DNA of 32,117 nucleotides, taken from NCBI RefSeq assembly GCF_000373985.1, contig NZ_KB893093.1:1-32117 (forward strand), written 5' to 3'. Positions 29,266 through 32,117 of the stretch are shown here, piece after piece. Position 1 is the stretch's first letter. Every line of letters begins with the position of its first letter. The notes beneath the pieces are model-generated. The model made no database searches and was not told the origin of the DNA. It saw only the letters and a list, made by a program, of their open reading frames with translations. The position numbers and the translations under genes are program-made. Source of the stretch: Desulfobacter curvatus DSM 3379. Its GTDB lineage: Bacteria > Desulfobacterota > Desulfobacteria > Desulfobacterales > Desulfobacteraceae.

Positions 29266-31638
29266 GTGGATTGTTTTGCATCTCCCGTTGATGGCCTGCA
29301 ACACCTGGCCCAGGAGTCCGCCTCTCCATATTTTCTGATTATTGAAGGATATGTTGAAATAGAACAAGGACAAAAGACCATTCTGGCAAAGGCTAAAGAA
29401 ATTTCTCCGGAAACCCAGCGACTCCTGGTGGCGGAACCCTCCGCGCTGCCCTCTTTTGTTAATGCAATAAATTCTGCGGGGATTAATGCATGTCTGCCCC
29501 TGCCGTTTACGGATGAAGACCTATTTGTTCAGGTCAGACTGCGGCATGATGAATACGAGGCCGGCAGAAAAATAAAAAACCTGCAGAAAACCATCAGGCG
29601 TCAGAATAAGCAGCTGTTTCAGATCGCCGGTAATTTGAGAAAAAAAGAGACGCAGTATGCGGACCAGATTCAACAAAAGGAAAAGGAAATCAGAGTTCTG
29701 GAATCCAGGCTCAAAAGCATTTTCGGGGACGATGAATTAGAACGCGGGCCAGAGCTTAAAACCCTTTTGGAAAAAGAAAATATCAGTTTTAATTCATTGG
29801 GCTTCAGACAGGCCTTTGATGATTTAAAAGAACGTGTCAGTGACATTTTTTTAACCATTCTTTCAAAAAGAGATCCGTCCGAGGCATTTACGCTTTCAGA
29901 AAAAGATCTCTTCGACGCTTTGACACCCCATACCGGTCAATCGGATGACATCATTGATGTCTCTGAATACGAATCCCTTGCCGGCCTGCTGACCCCGGAG
30001 TTTTTGAATGTCTTGGTTTGGCGGGCCAATCTTGAATCAGAGCGTGTTTCGGACGAAAAACAGCAGGATGTCCTAGGATATTTTACAATTGAATTTTCAG
30101 ATAATAGGATAAGGGCTTATATCCGGCTTGGAAAAGACGCCCCGGAAACGGTGACGGTTTACATGGTAGAGCGGCTTCTCCACAAAAACGGGATTATTTT
30201 CGGCATCGTAGAAGACTCGGCCATTGAAGAATGGCTTTACGGAGATGCCAGAAAAGGAGAAAAGCTGCTTATCGCTGAAGGAAAAGAGTCCGTTCCACCA
30301 AAACAGGGAGAAATTCATTACTATTTCCCCACTAATTTCAAGCGCGCAGGTAGACTGAATCCGGATGGAAGCATAGATTTCAGGGACAGGGGAGACGTTC
30401 CTTATGTGGAAGAGGCGATTCTGTTGGCCTCCAAGATCCTTCCTGAGCCGGGGAAACCCGGCCTGGATGTTAAAGGCATGGAGATACCTGTGACAGAGCC
30501 TGTGGATCCGGGTTTTTCCGCAGGCCCGGGCACCCGGTTTAACGAAGAAAAGACTGAAATTTTTTCAACCACCCGGGGTGAACCCCATCTGGATGTTACG
30601 GGGGTTGTCTCGGTCAATAAGGAATTCAAGATAGAAGGTGATGTCGGATTTGAAACCGGCAACATTGACTTCAATGGCAATGTTATTGTTCCGGGCACGG
30701 TTAAAGAAGGGTTTAAGGTCAAGTGCGTTTCGCTCACAGCCAAGGAAATTTGTGGTGCCCAGGTCGACTTGTCAGGGGATTTGAACGTTTCAATGGGCAT
30801 TATGGATACAAAGCTGATTAATGTAAAGGGGAACATCCAGGCCAAATACATTCACAACTCAACCATAAATTCGTTTGGAGATTTGACGGTTCAAAAAGAG
30901 ATTGTTGATTCTACCATTTATCTGAGCGGGGCCTGCAATAATGAAAGGGGAGCCATTCTCAACTCGACCGTGTCAGCAAAGCGTGGGATTAAAGCCGGAA
31001 TAGTGGGAAATGAATCTGCAGCGCCATCTGTTCTGACTGTTGGGGTGGATGAACATTTAATCCGCTTGGGCGATAAGATAAAATCCAAGCTTTCAATGAA
31101 CAGGAGCATGATTAAAGAGCTTTCATCGGAAATCAGTCAGATGAAAGAGGTGGACAAGTGGCTTCACGGAACCATAACCGGAAATGCACATATCCAGGAT
31201 CGTGCCCAGATAGAAATTCGGGAACTTAAGAAAAAAAGGTCTGCTTTAGACGGAACAAAAGATGCCGCTGCAGTAAAAAACATCTCAGATACGATTCGTA
31301 AACTTGAAAAAAAAGCGAAAAATGCAGGGGAAAAAATTAACGAATGGTTTGAACGCCAGGACCAGATACATCATGATATTTCAAAAAAAGAGATTGAAAT
31401 TGAGGCGTTGGAAAACTCAAACAAACAACTTGTCGAAGAACTGGAATATTTGGAACAGATTTCTAACAAATCCGAACCCATACCTACGCTGTCCATATCA
31501 ATACAGATTCAATCCAAGTCAAAAATTAAAGCGCCCCATTCGTATAAAATCCTGGAGAAGTCCTTTTCGCGATGTCTTATCAGGGAAAAGAGCCGGGATG
31601 AAGGCGGTATTCTCTATTATGTATTGGAGATTGATTAA
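29266..31638 (+). CDS. fapA: FapA-type (DUF342) protein with receiver-like N-terminus; start uncertain
   Basis: From GTG 29266 the product has 790 residues. The first 100 or so look like the later part of a degenerate receiver domain without a clear phosphoacceptor, then comes coiled coil (about 100-155). The FapA/DUF342 region (about 300-620) has GDVGFETGNIDFNGNV-type repeats that form a right-handed beta-helix, and a further coiled coil (about 605-720) follows. Proteins of this family (FapA/DUF342) are often encoded near chemotaxis or flagellar genes, and their biochemical role is poorly known. In the same frame, coding-like sequence extends back to about 29170 (a KILIID strand at 29194-29211), upstream of any ATG, GTG or TTG. 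The real start may be GTG 29142 behind GGAGGG, with one extra A in the A-run at 29188-29192 breaking the frame. Confidence 0.82.
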   Translation: MDCFASPVDGLQHLAQESASPYFLIIEGYVEIEQGQKTILAKAKEISPETQRLLVAEPSALPSFVNAINSAGINACLPLPFTDEDLFVQVRLRHDEYEAGRKIKNLQKTIRRQNKQLFQIAGNLRKKETQYADQIQQKEKEIRVLESRLKSIFGDDELERGPELKTLLEKENISFNSLGFRQAFDDLKERVSDIFLTILSKRDPSEAFTLSEKDLFDALTPHTGQSDDIIDVSEYESLAGLLTPEFLNVLVWRANLESERVSDEKQQDVLGYFTIEFSDNRIRAYIRLGKDAPETVTVYMVERLLHKNGIIFGIVEDSAIEEWLYGDARKGEKLLIAEGKESVPPKQGEIHYYFPTNFKRAGRLNPDGSIDFRDRGDVPYVEEAILLASKILPEPGKPGLDVKGMEIPVTEPVDPGFSAGPGTRFNEEKTEIFSTTRGEPHLDVTGVVSVNKEFKIEGDVGFETGNIDFNGNVIVPGTVKEGFKVKCVSLTAKEICGAQVDLSGDLNVSMGIMDTKLINVKGNIQAKYIHNSTINSFGDLTVQKEIVDSTIYLSGACNNERGAILNSTVSAKRGIKAGIVGNESAAPSVLTVGVDEHLIRLGDKIKSKLSMNRSMIKELSSEISQMKEVDKWLHGTITGNAHIQDRAQIEIRELKKKRSALDGTKDAAAVKNISDTIRKLEKKAKNAGEKINEWFERQDQIHHDISKKEIEIEALENSNKQLVEELEYLEQISNKSEPIPTLSISIQIQSKSKIKAPHSYKILEKSFSRCLIREKSRDEGGILYYVLEID

Positions 31639-31723
31639 GTCCACCTCCCTTGGACTTCCACTTACAGCCCGGGGAACAATTCACTGGCAGTAGATTTTTT
31701 CGTATCTTACCGATAAAAAAAAC

Positions 31724-31754
31724 AGCAGGTGCGATCCGATAGATTGCATCTGCT
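31724..31754. terminator. Strong hairpin terminator, probably bidirectional
   Basis: A 13-bp stem (31724-31736 with 31742-31754, two G-U pairs) encloses a 5-base loop. On the plus strand it is preceded by a run of nine A (31714-31722), which becomes a U-tract for leftward transcripts; rightward it is followed by a T-rich stretch. It can end the fapA transcript 86 bases after its stop and also stop transcripts entering from the right. Confidence 0.65.
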
Positions 31755-31853
31755 ACTTATCTTTCTAAATTTTTATGCAGCGCCAATGTAGTACGCTTAT
31801 GGCCTGGTCCCGGGACTCCTGTAAAAGCTCGGTGTATCCCTTAAGCTATCAAA

Positions 31854-32117
31854 TGTCAATTACTTTGTCCGGTTCGCGTCAATTATCTTGTCCGGTTTTT
31901 TTATATCAATAAATGCTTTTTGAGTGCATAAATTCTGTTCCGTTTTTGTTACGATCTTTACATTTAGCAGACTGACTCAATCCTTCATTGTAATTGACGC
32001 CTGTTAAACCACATTAAATGGATTTTAGGATCGGTAATTGTCGTCTCATACATTGTATTTTTACCCTTACCCCCAAAAATTTGTAACTTCGTTCCAGGAT
32101 AAGTCAAGGAAAAAACC
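31854..32117 (+). mobile_element. Possible end of an IS21-like element running off the window
   Basis: The terminal-type direct repeats begin with a TG at 31854, as IS21-type ends do. No transposase reading frame is visible before the window ends 264 bases later, so the family and extent are unproven. An isolated or solo end is equally possible. Apart from the repeats, this stretch holds only a possible leftward promoter at 32080-32107 and no convincing gene. Confidence 0.3.
31855..31897 (+). repeat. Two near-identical 20-bp direct repeats, 23 bp apart
   Basis: The copies at 31855-31874 and 31878-31897 both read gtcaatta, then a variable pair, then ttgtccggtt, with two mismatches in 20. Multiple short direct repeats of this kind are typical of the ends of IS21-family elements, where they are transposase-binding sites. 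Confidence 0.7.

Noticed and set aside
31985..32053. Leftward 22-codon frame with a GGG-rich stretch upstream
   Set aside because: Too short, with no similarity recognised and ribosome-site spacing too long.

Overview
This window looks like a chromosomal segment of an anaerobic sulfate-reducing deltaproteobacterium of the Desulfobacterales type. That placement is an inference from protein flavour: very large multi-PAS hybrid kinases, several receiver/HD-GYP proteins, Cys-rich PAS domains and a FapA/DUF342 protein. No rRNA, tRNA or housekeeping marker is present to fix it. Almost every gene concerns signal transduction, mainly histidine-kinase phosphorelays and cyclic-di-GMP turnover. No CRISPR array or tRNA was seen.

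Layout. The left edge (1 to about 400) is the 5' end of an IS110-type insertion sequence read leftward off the window, with a hairpin-rich leader that could hold a bridge RNA. Next come a GGEEF diguanylate cyclase (428-1330, +), a solitary periplasmic solute-binding-like protein (1408-2184, -), an MscS channel with a clear sigma70-type promoter (2440-3279, +), and a membrane Cache-HAMP-PAS-GGDEF-EAL protein (3748-6609, +). A rightward three-gene unit follows (6682-11429): an exported Cache protein, a membrane histidine kinase with a C-terminal HPt but no receiver, and a receiver/HD-GYP protein overlapping the kinase gene.

From 27879 down to 11459 all genes run leftward and are tightly packed. 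The first four form a complete stressosome-type module, rsbR-rsbS-rsbT-rsbX, with 4-bp ATGA overlaps at the R/S and X/kinase junctions. It continues into a cytosolic hybrid kinase whose N-terminus resembles a degenerate RsbT ATPase domain, then a receiver/HD-GYP protein. After these come a 1309-residue kinase with two different periplasmic sensor domains, a receiver gene broken just after its phosphoacceptor Asp, another receiver/HD-GYP protein, and a 1605-residue CHASE4 multi-PAS hybrid kinase with one dead receiver.

The right end (28359-31638, +) has a receiver/coiled-coil protein and a FapA/DUF342 protein that begins with a receiver-like domain and a paralogous coiled coil. The coding signal of the latter extends upstream of any normal start codon. 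The last 480 bases have no clear gene, but hold a strong hairpin terminator and a pair of direct repeats resembling an IS21-type end.

How it may work together (inference): at least four kinase genes each sit beside a receiver/HD-GYP gene (one broken), and there are also two GGDEF proteins, one carrying EAL. The region therefore looks like a c-di-GMP control island. The most interesting part is the stressosome coupled through an RsbT-like domain to a phosphorelay and a c-di-GMP phosphodiesterase instead of to a sigma-B switch.
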